Source: Streptosporangium album (GTDB lineage: Bacteria; Actinomycetota; Actinomycetes; Streptosporangiales; Streptosporangiaceae). From it: DNA of 64,000 nucleotides. The position numbers and the translations under genes are program-made. The stretch spans positions 248,001 to 312,000 of the forward strand of contig NZ_JACHJU010000001.1 of NCBI RefSeq assembly GCF_014203795.1, in the 5' to 3' direction. The notes under the pieces were generated by a model, which was given only the letters and a program-made list of their open reading frames with translations, had not been told where the DNA came from and ran no database searches. Of this stretch, positions 1 through 10,862 are shown piece by piece; position 1 is the first letter of the stretch; every line of letters begins with the position of its first letter.

Positions 1-265
1 AGTCGTCCGGCTCCGGTGGTTCGGCGAGCATGTCCGTGCCGAGCCAGATCCCGTCGAGGTCCTCGGCCAGCCGGGTCGCGAGGTGGACCGGGAGTCCGGC
101 CAGCTCGTCCACCACGTCCACCAGCTCCCGGCGCGCTCTCCCGGACCAGTGCCGGTGGATCACCCGCTCCAGCACCCCGCAGTCGCGGGTGCCGTCCCGC
201 GGCAACGGCTCGCGATGGCCCACATGGCCCACATGGCCCGCCTGGTTCGAAGGGGGAGTCCTCAT
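1..265 (-). CDS. Hypothetical protein, 3' end outside the window
   Basis: An open frame starts at an ATG at 265 on the minus strand and runs off the left edge without a stop, giving at least 88 residues. The N-terminus contains GHVGHVGH, encoded by a short tandem repeat of a 9-base unit (around 218-235). The visible rest is hydrophilic, with VIHRHWSGRARRELVDVVDE followed by an acidic stretch ending EPPEPDD. No domain is recognised and no strong ribosome site precedes the ATG. It is divergent from the secreted protein gene at 469. Function unknown. Confidence 0.5.
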   Translation of the reverse strand, partial: MRTPPSNQAGHVGHVGHREPLPRDGTRDCGVLERVIHRHWSGRARRELVDVVDELAGLPVHLATRLAEDLDGIWLGTDMLAEPPEPDD

Positions 266-468
266 CCGGAGCGCTCCGTTCTACCGGGAAGTGTTTCCGG
301 TGGTAAACGTCCGCTGCGGGACCGTTCATTACAGGCTGATGCACGGATATTCGGTACGGAAAGAATGCGATCCTTCACCGGTGCGTCCCCATTCACCGGT
401 CTACCCTCGGCCTCGAAAGCCGATCGGATACGGCGGCCGTCACCGATTACCCCAAAAGAGGATTAATC

Positions 469-1029
469 ATGAAAATCAGCCTTAAGGAACCAGGTGTGGT
501 CTGTGCCGTCGCGCTCTCAAGCGCCCTTGCCGCACCCCCATGCACGGCCACCGCTCACGCGTCCGGCCCGAGGCCCGCGTCCCGGTGTGAGACCGACACC
601 GCGCAGGCGGTCGCGGCACAGCTCCAGAGAGCCCCGGACGGACGGCTCACCTCCCCGGACACGCTCTCCTACGGCGGCGGCGCGGAGGTGATCGCCTTCC
701 GGCCGCCGTCCTGCGCCGCCGCCCGCCGGAACACCGAGCGCGACTGCGACGAGGACGGCGTCCTCGACAACGCGGTGTGCCTCTACGACCGCAGGGCCTT
801 CGAGGGCTCCCGCCAGGCCATCAAGGCAACGGGGACGAGAAGGCTAAATGGGTCAATTGCCATTATGTCCATTAAAAATGATCGGCCTTTCATTTTCCTT
901 GTCAAAAAGACCCCGGCTGAACGTGGAACCTGCTTCTCTCCGGGTGAGGGCTACGGCAACACGGGCCAGGTGGCCGGGCAGCGATGGGTGGACGCCCATC
1001 CCAGCCTGCGCGAGTGCGGCGCCCTCTGA
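469..1029 (+). CDS. Small secreted cysteine-containing protein
   Basis: A protein of 186 residues with an N-terminal signal peptide: a short basic start (MKISLK), a hydrophobic core to about residue 28 and an Ala-rich cleavage region before HASGPRP. The mature part has six cysteines (in RCETD, PPSCAA, RDCDE, AVCLYD, GTCFSP and LRECG), so disulfides are likely. The CLYDRRAFEG segment vaguely recalls small secreted inhibitors of the peptidase inhibitor I36 type, but I cannot assign it. A good ribosome site (AGAGGA, six bases before ATG) fixes the start. The stretch 840-910 is more A+T-rich than its surroundings. Confidence 0.7.
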   Translation: MKISLKEPGVVCAVALSSALAAPPCTATAHASGPRPASRCETDTAQAVAAQLQRAPDGRLTSPDTLSYGGGAEVIAFRPPSCAAARRNTERDCDEDGVLDNAVCLYDRRAFEGSRQAIKATGTRRLNGSIAIMSIKNDRPFIFLVKKTPAERGTCFSPGEGYGNTGQVAGQRWVDAHPSLRECGAL

Positions 1030-1090
1030 GGACCCGCACCGGACGGGGTGCCGCTCCGGCGGCCCCGCGTCATCGGTCACGGGCCGCCGG

Positions 1091-2242
1091 TCACGACGTC
1101 CTCCCCTCGCCCCTCACCCAGGCGCTGACGGCATAGGTCCGATACTCCTCCACAGCGGGTCGCGAGCCACCGGCGTCATCCGCGCCGGCGGTCCTGATGA
1201 GCTCGGTCGCCAGAAGACCGCCGGTCACCGAGCTGACGACGAACACCCCCAGCAGCGGCCCGTCCTCGAAACCGAACGCCTGTCCCGGCCTCCCCGCCCG
1301 GTCTCTTATCCGCCCGAGCGATCTCAGATCGTCCTGACCCGCGAAGACCCGCCACAACACCGCCGCCAGGGCCGGCTCGACCACGTCGTAGGAGTAGAGG
1401 TTCTCCATCGCCCGGACGAGGCGGCGCGTCTCCGTCATCGTGGTCTGCGGCTCGGTGCCGAGGAGTTGCCCGCGCAATCGCGTCCAGGACCTCGACAGCA
1501 TGGCCGCCCTCGGTTCCAGGCCTTCCGCCCGGCCGCCGCCCTGGGCGGGCTCGGGGACCGAGGGCCGGCTCCCGGGCGAGATCCCCGCCCAGCCGCCGCC
1601 TCCGAACGGCCTGCCCGGCGTCCTCGTCGTGTGGTAGACCCCCTTCCCGCTCACCGGCGTCCACCGCCTGACCACCCACGGCATGATCTTCGAATCCGTG
1701 CCGCCCGGCTCGACGGCGGTGGCGAGCAGCCACTCCTCGGTCCTGACATAGCTCCATGGGCCGGGCGCGGGGCGTGGCCGGCCCGCCGCGAGCGCGGCCA
1801 GCTCCAGCAGCCGGGCCGAGGCCGGCGGGAAGGACGCCATCGGGCGGGGCGAGGATTCCCGCAGGGGTTCGGTGGCCGAGATGCGCGTGATCCTCGCCAG
1901 GTCCTCCGGGATCTCCGGGCCTTCGGGACCGGCCTCCGGCGGGGCGACGGCGGGAGGGCGCCCCTGCGGGGCACCGGCGGGCGCCGGGGCCTGCCGGGAC
2001 TCCGGCGGTATCCGGAAGGGGATCACCGTCGCCACGGCGACCCCGAGGGCCGTGACGGCGAGGGCGGGCCCCCGCCCTCGCAGCCACCCTCCCCTCGTCC
2101 GCCGGGAGGCGCCCTCACGCAGGATCCGCCCGAGGATCTCCTCCTCGTCGCCGGCGCCCACACTCCCGCTCACCTCGTGCGGGGGGATCGGGTTGTGCCT
2201 GACCATCAGCTCGCGGATCTCGTCGCGCCCTTCCGAGGTCAC
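1091..2242 (-). CDS. CU044_5270-like membrane protein, probable sigma-factor partner
   Basis: About 383 residues. The N-terminal 50 are hydrophilic (EEEILGRILRE), one membrane segment lies near residues 55-75 (ALAVTALGVAVATVIPF), and a long outer domain follows. The architecture and the sigma-factor neighbour match proteins annotated as the CU044_5270 family in this actinobacterial group; that name is from recall. The GTG start at 2242 overlaps the TGA of the sigma gene by four bases (GTGA) and has GGGGAGGGGGAG just upstream, so translation is probably coupled. An in-frame ATG upstream at 2260 is less likely. Inferred role: membrane anti-sigma or sensor partner of the ECF factor. Confidence 0.7.
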   Translation of the reverse strand: MTSEGRDEIRELMVRHNPIPPHEVSGSVGAGDEEEILGRILREGASRRTRGGWLRGRGPALAVTALGVAVATVIPFRIPPESRQAPAPAGAPQGRPPAVAPPEAGPEGPEIPEDLARITRISATEPLRESSPRPMASFPPASARLLELAALAAGRPRPAPGPWSYVRTEEWLLATAVEPGGTDSKIMPWVVRRWTPVSGKGVYHTTRTPGRPFGGGGWAGISPGSRPSVPEPAQGGGRAEGLEPRAAMLSRSWTRLRGQLLGTEPQTTMTETRRLVRAMENLYSYDVVEPALAAVLWRVFAGQDDLRSLGRIRDRAGRPGQAFGFEDGPLLGVFVVSSVTGGLLATELIRTAGADDAGGSRPAVEEYRTYAVSAWVRGEGRTS

Positions 2243-2772
2243 CGCTCCCCCTCCCCGCACTCCAGGCGCATCTCGCGCAGAGACTCGCCCAGCCGCAGGC
2301 GCGCCCGGCAGAGCCGTACGCGGACCGCGTTGGGCGTCAGGCCGAGGATCGCACCGATCTCCTCGACCGTGAGGTCCTCCCAGTAGTGCAGGCGGAGAAC
2401 CTCGCCGTCCTTGGGGCGCAGCCGCGCCATGGCCGTCTCCATAGCGGTCCGGATCTCCTCCTCGTCGCGGAGGCCGCCCTCCGGCAGGTCGGGCGGCAGT
2501 TGTCGCAGCAGTCCGGCCAGGCGCTGCCTGCGGCGCTCACCCCGGGTCGCGTTCCGCACATGCCCCCAGGCCACGCGGTACAGCCAGGCGACGACGGCCC
2601 TGTCATCCCCCCTGGGGAGTCGATGCCTCTTCCGCCAGGCCGTGTGGAAGGTGCAGGAGGCGATGTCGTCGGCCGCCGTGCGGTCGACGCGGCGTGCCGC
2701 GTACGCCCACACGGACCGGTAGAAGGTGCGGAACATCCAGTCGAACCATTTCTCCTCGTCGTCCTCCGCCAC
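2239..2772 (-). CDS. ECF-subfamily RNA polymerase sigma factor
   Basis: About 177 residues from the chosen GTG. Region 2 is seen as FYRSVWAYAARRVDR through ADDIASCTFHTAWRKRH and VVAWLYRVAW, region 4 as VLRLHYWEDLTVEEIGAILG and NAVRVRLCRARLRL, the helix-turn-helix that reads the -35 element. The GTG at 2772 is preferred because GGGAAGGGG lies about five bases upstream; ATG 2799 and GTG 2841 are alternatives. It is followed, with overlap, by a membrane partner, the usual layout of a sigma/anti-sigma pair. No target promoter can be named. A similar pair lies at 47.8-49.2 kb inside the transposon. Confidence 0.9.
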   Translation of the reverse strand: MAEDDEEKWFDWMFRTFYRSVWAYAARRVDRTAADDIASCTFHTAWRKRHRLPRGDDRAVVAWLYRVAWGHVRNATRGERRRQRLAGLLRQLPPDLPEGGLRDEEEIRTAMETAMARLRPKDGEVLRLHYWEDLTVEEIGAILGLTPNAVRVRLCRARLRLGESLREMRLECGEGER

Positions 2773-3000
2773 GGCCGCCCCTTCCCAACATGCCGTCATC
2801 GTTCCTACGTCCAGCACCAAGGGTTCGATTACAGATCTCACACAGAAGTCAACGGAAAGTCACGCACCGTCCCGCTCCCGGCGAGGGGCGCGGCGCGGGT
2901 GAGGCGGACGGGCGGCAACGAACGCTCCGGCGGCGGTCACCGTGATCTCGGCGAGTAGGGTCGTTGGTGGCTAACGCTTCGTGATCGAAAGGACATCGCC

Positions 3001-3429
3001 ATGGCGACGACACGTACCGCGACGACTCATTGGAAGGGCGCCCTGCTCGACGGTTCGGGCACCGTCTCGCTCGAAACCTCCGGGGTGGGCACGTTCGATG
3101 TGTCCTGGCCCTCGCGGGCCGAGCAGGCGAACGGCAAGACCTCGCCGGAGGAGCTCATCGCGGCCGCGCACTCCTCCTGCTTCTCGATGGCCCTGTCCCA
3201 CGGCCTGGCGCAGGCGGGCACCCCGCCGCAGGCGGTGGACACCACGGCGGATGTGACCTTCCAGCCGGGTGAGGGCATCACCGGGATCGTCCTGTCGGTC
3301 CGCGCCCAGGTTCCGGGGCTGTCCGCCGAGGAGTTCCAGAAGGCGGCGGAGACGGCCAAGGCGAACTGCCCGGTGAGCAAGGCCCTCGCGGGCACGACGA
3401 TCAGCCTCAAGGCCGAACTGCTGAGCTGA
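3001..3429 (+). CDS. osmC: OsmC/Ohr-family peroxidase
   Basis: Its 142 residues are typical for the family. OsmC-type enzymes reduce organic hydroperoxides with two conserved cysteines, seen here in HSSCFSMAL (about residue 60) and ANCPVSKAL (about 124). The N-terminus (TTHWKGALLDGSG) resembles the OsmC branch more than Ohr. ATG with GAAAGGA eight bases upstream sets the start. It is monocistronic, with its own upstream region and a hairpin after the stop. Cytoplasmic peroxide defence is the expected role. Confidence 0.9.
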   Translation: MATTRTATTHWKGALLDGSGTVSLETSGVGTFDVSWPSRAEQANGKTSPEELIAAAHSSCFSMALSHGLAQAGTPPQAVDTTADVTFQPGEGITGIVLSVRAQVPGLSAEEFQKAAETAKANCPVSKALAGTTISLKAELLS

Positions 3430-3439
3430 TCACCCTTGT

Positions 3440-3480
3440 CCGTGGCCGTGCGTGCTCCGCCGGGGCGCGCGCGGCCACGG
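3440..3480 (+). terminator. Candidate terminator after osmC
   Basis: CCGTGGCCG at 3440-3448 pairs with CGGCCACGG at 3472-3480: nine perfect base pairs around a GC-rich loop, 11 bases past the osmC stop. There is no U-tract, which is common for actinobacterial terminators. Confidence 0.45.
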
Positions 3481-3624
3481 CCAGGCACCGTGAGCCTCGG
3501 GGGCTCCGGATGCCCCGCATGGGGGGACGGCTCAGTCCGGCCGTCCGTGTTCCCCGCCGCACAAGGGTGACAAGAACGACAACACCCTGCACACGAGGGC
3601 CAAACTGGAGGAGAATAGGGCTAC

Positions 3625-5741
<2,117 letters not shown>

Positions 5742-5745
<4 letters not shown>

Positions 5746-6146
5746 AGCCCGGTCGCGACCGCGGCGGTGAGCAGCACCAGGACGAACGTGGTCAGCCCTG
5801 CCAGGCCGTGCAGCACGACGGCGAGCACGGGGAAACCCTGTTCGGCGCCGCGCGCGTGCCGGCCTCCGCCCAGCCAGCGGGTGAACATGGTGAAGCCCAG
5901 CAGGGCGGAGGCCGCGAGCACCCCGAACGACACCCACGCCAGGGTCCGCTCGGAGGTGAGCACGTAGGCGACCCAGCAGCCCAGGGCGGAGACCGCCAGG
6001 CCGGGATGGGCGAAGACCAGCACGGCGGGGAACCGGGTCACCTTCGTCCGCTGCTGGCGCAGGCCCCCACCGGAGAGCCAGAGATACAACAGGTAGATCC
6101 CGGCCATCGCTGTGATCAACCATGTCACTATCGCGACCAGCCCCAC
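5742..6146 (-). CDS. Small four-helix membrane protein
   Basis: A protein of 134 residues with four hydrophobic segments: about residues 3-25, 42-62, 67-87 and 108-132. It is Gly/Ala/Leu-rich, with a short polar stretch GGGRHARGAEQ before the last helix. There is no signal or enzymatic motif. It converges on glgX with overlapping stop codons and is divergent from the reductase at 6272. Probably an inner-membrane protein of unknown function. Confidence 0.75.
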
Positions 6147-6271
6147 AAACCCTCCCAGATCTCCCAGAGTGAATCATGTAACGAGAGTCAGTCGAAGTCA
6201 CCAGAAGCGTCGAATCCGTTATCGACAGTGGTGGTGACGTCCCTGATCCGCCGCTGTGCCAAGGTAGGGGA

Positions 6272-7006
6272 ATGCGTCTTATCCACCCCGCCTCCTCCGG
6301 CGACGTCGACCTCGCCCGGGTCTACGCCTACCCGGACGGCCCGTGTGTCCGGGTCAACATGGTGGCCAGCGCCGACGGCGGGAGCTGGCTGGAAGGGCGG
6401 TCGGGCGGGCTGTCCGGCAAGGGCGACCGGCGGATCTTCGGAGTGCTCCGCGGGCTGGCCGACGTCGTCCTGGCGGGAGCGGCGACCGTGCGGACCGAGG
6501 GGTACGGCCCCGCCCGGCCGAGAGAGTCGTGGCGCCCGCTGCGCGAAGGCCGCCCGGCCGCTCCGCCGGTGGCCGTGGTGACCCGGCGGCTCGACCTGGA
6601 CCTGTCGGGCGCGCTGTTCACCGAGGCAGAGCCGGGCGCGCGGACGATCGTCGTCACCTGCGACGCCGCCCCCGAGGAGCGCCGGAAGGAGGCAGCCAGG
6701 CACGCCGAGGTGATCGTGGCCGGACACGACGGGGTGGACCTGGCGTCGGCGGTCAGGGAGCTCGGCGAGCGCGGTCTGGGCAGGGTGCTGTGCGAGGGCG
6801 GGCCCAACCTCAACGCCCAGCTCGCCGAGGCCGGTCTGATCGACGAGCTCTGCCTCACGCTGAGCCCGGCCCTGGTCGGCGGGGACGCCGCACGGATCCT
6901 GAACGGCCCGGCCTCGCTCACCCGGCTCCGCCTGGCGCACGTTCTGGAGGAGGAGGGCTTCCTCTTCACCAGATATATTCGGACCTCTGGTGAGCCGGCC
7001 GGGTGA
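6272..7006 (+). CDS. RibD C-terminal-like pyrimidine reductase family protein
   Basis: A protein of 244 residues matching the RibD-C/DHFR-like fold. RVNMVASADGGSWLEGRSGG is the substrate and cofactor start, followed by DRRIFGVLRGLADVVLAGAAT and the closing CEGGPNLNAQL and LTLSPALVGGDAARIL. Enzymes of this fold reduce deaminated riboflavin intermediates with NADPH, but stand-alone actinobacterial members are often not the real RibD; no deaminase domain is present. AAGGTAGGGGA precedes the ATG. Its TGA overlaps the GTG of the ligase fragment (GTGA), so both are probably translated together. Confidence 0.85.
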   Translation: MRLIHPASSGDVDLARVYAYPDGPCVRVNMVASADGGSWLEGRSGGLSGKGDRRIFGVLRGLADVVLAGAATVRTEGYGPARPRESWRPLREGRPAAPPVAVVTRRLDLDLSGALFTEAEPGARTIVVTCDAAPEERRKEAARHAEVIVAGHDGVDLASAVRELGERGLGRVLCEGGPNLNAQLAEAGLIDELCLTLSPALVGGDAARILNGPASLTRLRLAHVLEEEGFLFTRYIRTSGEPAG

Positions 7007-7299
7007 GTTCAGGGCGCCGGGCACGACGACACATGTTCGAGGGCGCCGGCCCCCCATCCCTGGAGCGCCGCGTCGCTCCCGGTGCGATCTCCCGCTGGAG
7101 CGCCACCAAGGGCCTGTCCTTCGTCCCGCTGAGGCCGGAGCTGGTGGTGGAGGTCGCCTACGACCACATGGAGGGGCGCCGGTTCCGGCACACCGCCCAG
7201 TTCCGCCGCCAGCGGGACGACCGCACCCCCGAATCGTGCACCTACGAGCAGCTCGAACAGCCGGTCTCCTACGATCTGGACGACATCCTGGCCGGATAG
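7003..7299 (+). pseudogene. C-terminal fragment of an ATP-dependent DNA ligase
   Basis: The last 70 of 98 residues (SRWSATKGLSFVPLRPELVV, VAYDHMEGRRFRHTAQF, then SCTYEQLE and DLDDILAG) match the end of the OB-fold domain of actinobacterial LigC/LigD-type ATP-dependent ligases, which normally have about 300-350 residues. The adenylation domain with the KxDG lysine is absent here and in the upstream sequence. The frame is intact and starts by GTGA overlap with the reductase gene, so a short protein may still be made. It could be a decayed ligase or a retained DNA-binding fragment. A LigD polymerase domain lies 2.6 kb away. Confidence 0.7.
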
Positions 7300-7347
7300 A
7301 ACATCATTCCGGTAGACAGAAGCACAAAGAAACGATATATCTCGATC

Positions 7348-7701
7348 ATGGCCAGATCATCCTCCTCCGACGACGAGCTCAGAGCCGCCGTGGCGGCCCG
7401 CCGCGACCTCGGGCCCGAGTACGAAGACTCCCTGGTGGAGGGCTTCCTGGACAAGATGGACCAGGAGATCGACCGGCGGGTGGACGACCGGATCGCCGCC
7501 CGCTCCCGCAAGGAGGCCCCGGCGGTCCGCCCGTCGGTGGACGCCGGCCAGCGCCTGGCGCTGTCGATCGTCTCCGTCGTGTTCGGCGTGATCAGCACGG
7601 TGGCCCTCGCCGTCACGGACACGGAATCGTATGTGATGGTGCTCGTCTGGCTCGGCATCGTCAGCGTGAACGTGGCCTTCGCCCTCGGCCGGCGCCGGTA
7701 A
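7348..7701 (+). CDS. Conserved small integral membrane protein
   Basis: A protein of 117 residues. The N-terminal 60 are charged (SLVEGFLDKMDQEIDRRVDD), then two membrane segments at about 68-88 (LALSIVSVVFGVISTVALAV) and 93-112 (YVMVLVWLGIVSVNVAFAL), ending in a basic GRRR tail. The cytosolic stretch looks helical and amphipathic. Similar two-helix proteins are widespread in actinobacteria without known function. It stands alone, 38 bases before the end of the convergent kinase gene. Confidence 0.75.
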   Translation: MARSSSSDDELRAAVAARRDLGPEYEDSLVEGFLDKMDQEIDRRVDDRIAARSRKEAPAVRPSVDAGQRLALSIVSVVFGVISTVALAVTDTESYVMVLVWLGIVSVNVAFALGRRR

Positions 7702-7739
7702 TCCTGAACGAAGGGGTCCACGCCCTTCGAAAATCCGGT

Positions 7740-9749
7740 TCAGAGTGTGGCGCTGGAGAGACGGGACACGCGCAGGTAGGTCTCGCGGGCCTCGTCGTTG
7801 AAGGAGGGCGACAGCACGCGGTCGGATCGGCCGTTCCCGTCGGTGTCGTCGAAGGCCGAGACGACACCGCCGACGTATCCCACCCCGCGCTTCTGCTCGT
7901 ACCTGATGATCAGTGGGCCGCCGTCGGCACCGGGGGTCAGCGAACACTTCTGCGCGCGTCCGCCGCCCGTGGACGACTCCGAGGAGACGCCGAAGCACCA
8001 ACGGAGCCGGCCGCCCGTGCTGGGGGACGTTCCGCCCGGATCGGCTTCCGCCGGGTAGCCGAAGACGTAGGCCGTCTGCCGGCCGGACTGATTCCACGCC
8101 AGCCCCTGAGCCCCGACGGCGTCGGCTAGGCGCTTGCCGCCCGCACCGTGGACGGTGACGAACGCGTAGTCGTAACCGCGGTCGCCGCCGCTGGTGAACT
8201 TCGGATGGAGGGCCGCCGCGGAGCCCGGGTAGATCCCGAAGGGGGCCTGGCCCCGGTCGTAGGCCGGCACGAAGACCAGCGAGGCGACGGCCTCGTGCCG
8301 CGCCGGGTCGTAGAGGCAGTGGCCTGCGGTCACCAGGAGGTTGCCGGACTCGGAGTTCACCGAGGTGGCCGAGCACCAGCGGCGACGCTCCCCCACTCGG
8401 AAGAACACCTTGCCGAGCGTCTGGGGAACGTTCGCGCGGATATGGCCTGGCTTCTTCTCACCGCTCGGCGGCTCCATGTCGTACGGGGGGACCGTGGCGG
8501 GGTCACCCGTGCTCACGGCACCGGTCCTGTTCCCCTCCGGCCCCCACGCGATGCCCTCGCCGTACGGCACGGCTGCCTCAAGTGCCTCCGGCGTCCACTC
8601 CGCGACGACCTCCTTGGCGACCTCCGGGGATGCGGTCAGGGTGAGCAGGGAGGAGGACACGGTGCCCTGGCCGTCTTCCCCCGACGGTCCGCTGCCAGGC
8701 CGGCCGTTCGCGTACACGAACGCCGCCACCGCCACCGCGACGACGGCGAGAGCGATCCCCGGCAACAGGTAACGCAGAGGGAGCTTTCCACCGTACGCCG
8801 GTCTCCGGCGGCGCGGCGGGGGCTTCCTCCGGGAATCCCCCGGGTGGGCGGCGGATTCCGGCACCGGCGGGATGCCCGTTCCCGCATGCGGCCTCAGGCC
8901 CGCTCCTCCGGCCTCCCCACCCGCCCCCTCCGGCGCGCTCGCGTCCGGATCCCCGCCGACAAGGGCCATCAGCACCTCCGGGGCGGCGGGCCGATCGGCC
9001 GGGTCTTTGGCCAGGCAGCGGGCGACCAGCGGTCGGAGGTCGGCGGGGAGCGCCGACAGATCGGGATCCGCCTGCAGGATCCGGTACATCAGAGCGGGGA
9101 AGTCCCGGCCGAAAGGGGGTTGTCCCGTGGCCGCGTAGATCATCGTCCCGGCCCAGCTGAAAATGTCCGACGCGGCGGCGACGTCACCGCCGGAGAGCTG
9201 TTCGGGCGACATGTAGGCGGGGGTGCCGATCCCGCCGGTCGTCGACGTCACGGAGTCCAGGGCACGTGCGATGCCGAAGTCGATCACCTGTGGGCCGTCG
9301 GGCCCGATGAGAACGTTACCGGGCTTGAAATCACGGTGGACGACCCCGGCGCGGTGGATGGCGGCCAGCGAGGCGGCCGTGCTCACCGCCAGGCGGTGCA
9401 GCGCCCCGGGGCTGTAGGGGCCCTCCTCGCCGACGATCTCTGCCAGGGAGGGGCCGTCGACGTACTCGCTGACCACGTAGGGACGCTCGTGGTCGACCGC
9501 CGCGTCCAGCACCCTGACCGTACTGAACTCCGCGACGCTGCTCGCTGTCTGGATCTCGCGTATGAAACGTTCCATGGCCCGGCGGTCGGTGACCATCCTG
9601 GGGTGGATCGCCTTGACCGCGACCCTCTCCCCCGAAGGCGACTCGGCGAGATAGACGACCCCCTGCCCGCCCGCCCCGATGCATCCGAGCAGGCGGTAGT
9701 CACCCAGATGGCTGGGATCGTCGGCACGTAAGGACTGGATCGTCGGCAT
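7740..9749 (-). CDS. Membrane Ser/Thr protein kinase fused to a trypsin-like domain lacking the catalytic Ser
   Basis: Residue counts are from the chosen ATG (669 residues). A PknB-type kinase fills about 1-270: glycine loop IGAGGQGVVYLAE, ATP Lys in VAVKAI, catalytic loop VVHRDFKPGNVLI, metal-binding VIDFGIARAL and SPEQLSGG. A Pro/Arg-rich linker leads to one membrane segment near 325-345 (YLLPGIALAVVAVAVAAFVY). The outer domain is chymotrypsin-like, with His in VTAGHCLYDP and Asp in YDYAFVTV. The motif normally GDSGGP or GASGGP reads TPGADGGPLI, so Asp replaces the nucleophilic Ser. Inferred: a receptor kinase with a non-proteolytic sensor domain. ATG 9749 is chosen over 9797 because GGGGGAG lies six bases upstream. 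Confidence 0.9.
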   Translation of the reverse strand: MPTIQSLRADDPSHLGDYRLLGCIGAGGQGVVYLAESPSGERVAVKAIHPRMVTDRRAMERFIREIQTASSVAEFSTVRVLDAAVDHERPYVVSEYVDGPSLAEIVGEEGPYSPGALHRLAVSTAASLAAIHRAGVVHRDFKPGNVLIGPDGPQVIDFGIARALDSVTSTTGGIGTPAYMSPEQLSGGDVAAASDIFSWAGTMIYAATGQPPFGRDFPALMYRILQADPDLSALPADLRPLVARCLAKDPADRPAAPEVLMALVGGDPDASAPEGAGGEAGGAGLRPHAGTGIPPVPESAAHPGDSRRKPPPRRRRPAYGGKLPLRYLLPGIALAVVAVAVAAFVYANGRPGSGPSGEDGQGTVSSSLLTLTASPEVAKEVVAEWTPEALEAAVPYGEGIAWGPEGNRTGAVSTGDPATVPPYDMEPPSGEKKPGHIRANVPQTLGKVFFRVGERRRWCSATSVNSESGNLLVTAGHCLYDPARHEAVASLVFVPAYDRGQAPFGIYPGSAAALHPKFTSGGDRGYDYAFVTVHGAGGKRLADAVGAQGLAWNQSGRQTAYVFGYPAEADPGGTSPSTGGRLRWCFGVSSESSTGGGRAQKCSLTPGADGGPLIIRYEQKRGVGYVGGVVSAFDDTDGNGRSDRVLSPSFNDEARETYLRVSRLSSATL

Positions 9750-9857
9750 TCGGTCTCCCCCGTGACCCGATGAGATCAATGCGGCAGACCCTAGCAAAAC
9801 CCGCGATCATCGATTCCCCGCCCGCGGCGAGCGGCCGGGTGCGGCGGGACCGGTCAC

Positions 9858-10862
9858 CTACCGCGAGTCGCCGCGCGCCTTGCTGGGCTGCACCCGCTTC
9901 GGCTCACCCGGCATCTTCGGGTAGTTCGGCGGATAGGGCATGTCCTCGTGACCGTCGCGCTCGAACCACTCCAGGAGGGGCTCGATCGAGAAGGCCCGCT
10001 CGTCGATCGCCGCGTGCACGTCGCCCAGCTTGGCGAACCGGGCCGGGACCGTCCGGATGTCGAAGTCGCGCGGATCTGCGTCCTCCAGCTCCTTCCAGGT
10101 GAGCGGGGTCGAGACCGGGGCGTACGGTCTGGCCCGCACCGAGTAGGCGGCGGCCACGGTCCGGTCGCGGGCGTTCTGGTTGTAGTCGATGAAGACCCGC
10201 TCCCCCCGCTCCTCCTTCCACCACGCGGTGGTGGCCAGGTCCGGAACGCGGCGCTCCACCTCCCGGGCGAAGGCGATCCCTGCGTAGCGCACCTGGGTGA
10301 AGTCCCAGCGCGGCTCGATCCGCACGCTGATGTGGATGCCCCGGTTGCCGGAGGTCTTGGGGAAGCCGGTCATGCCGAGCTCCTGGAGGATCTCGGAGGC
10401 CACGGAGGCCACCCTGCGCGCCTCCTCGAAACCGGTGCCGGGCTGGGGGTCGATGTCGACGCGCAGCTCGTCGGGGTGGTCGGTGTCCGAGGAGCGGACC
10501 GGCCAGGGGTGGAAGTCGATGGTCCCCAGGTTCGCGCAGTAGGCGATGGCGGCGACCTCGGTCACCTTGAGCGCGTCGGCGGTGCGCCCGCCGGGGAAGC
10601 GGACCGTGACCGTCTGGAGCCACTCGGGGTGCTTGGGGGGCATGCGCTTCTGGTAGATGCCCTCGGTCTCGACCCCGTCGGGATGGCGCTTGAGATAGGT
10701 GGGGCGGTCGTACAGGGCGCGCAGCGCCCCTTCGCCCACACTCACGTAATACTCGACCAGCTCGCGCTTGGTCGCTCCGATCTCCGGGAAGTAGATCTTG
10801 TCGGGATTGGTGACCTTGACGACCCGGTCCCCGACGGTGAGTTCGATGTACGGCGACGCCAT
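9858..10862 (-). CDS. ligD: LigD-type polymerase/primase domain protein
   Basis: About 334 residues from ATG 10862 (MASPYIELTV). It matches the POL domain of bacterial NHEJ LigD: KVTNPDKIYFPE, LVEYYVSVGEGALRALYDRP, the metal-binding Asp pair in LRVDIDPQPGTGF, and SGNRGIHISVRI. Such proteins add or fill in nucleotides, often ribonucleotides, at broken ends. Ligase and nuclease domains are absent, so this is a stand-alone POL protein as in many actinomycetes. No Ku gene is visible. An in-frame start at 10910 is less likely. Confidence 0.92.
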   Translation of the reverse strand: MASPYIELTVGDRVVKVTNPDKIYFPEIGATKRELVEYYVSVGEGALRALYDRPTYLKRHPDGVETEGIYQKRMPPKHPEWLQTVTVRFPGGRTADALKVTEVAAIAYCANLGTIDFHPWPVRSSDTDHPDELRVDIDPQPGTGFEEARRVASVASEILQELGMTGFPKTSGNRGIHISVRIEPRWDFTQVRYAGIAFAREVERRVPDLATTAWWKEERGERVFIDYNQNARDRTVAAAYSVRARPYAPVSTPLTWKELEDADPRDFDIRTVPARFAKLGDVHAAIDERAFSIEPLLEWFERDGHEDMPYPPNYPKMPGEPKRVQPSKARGDSR

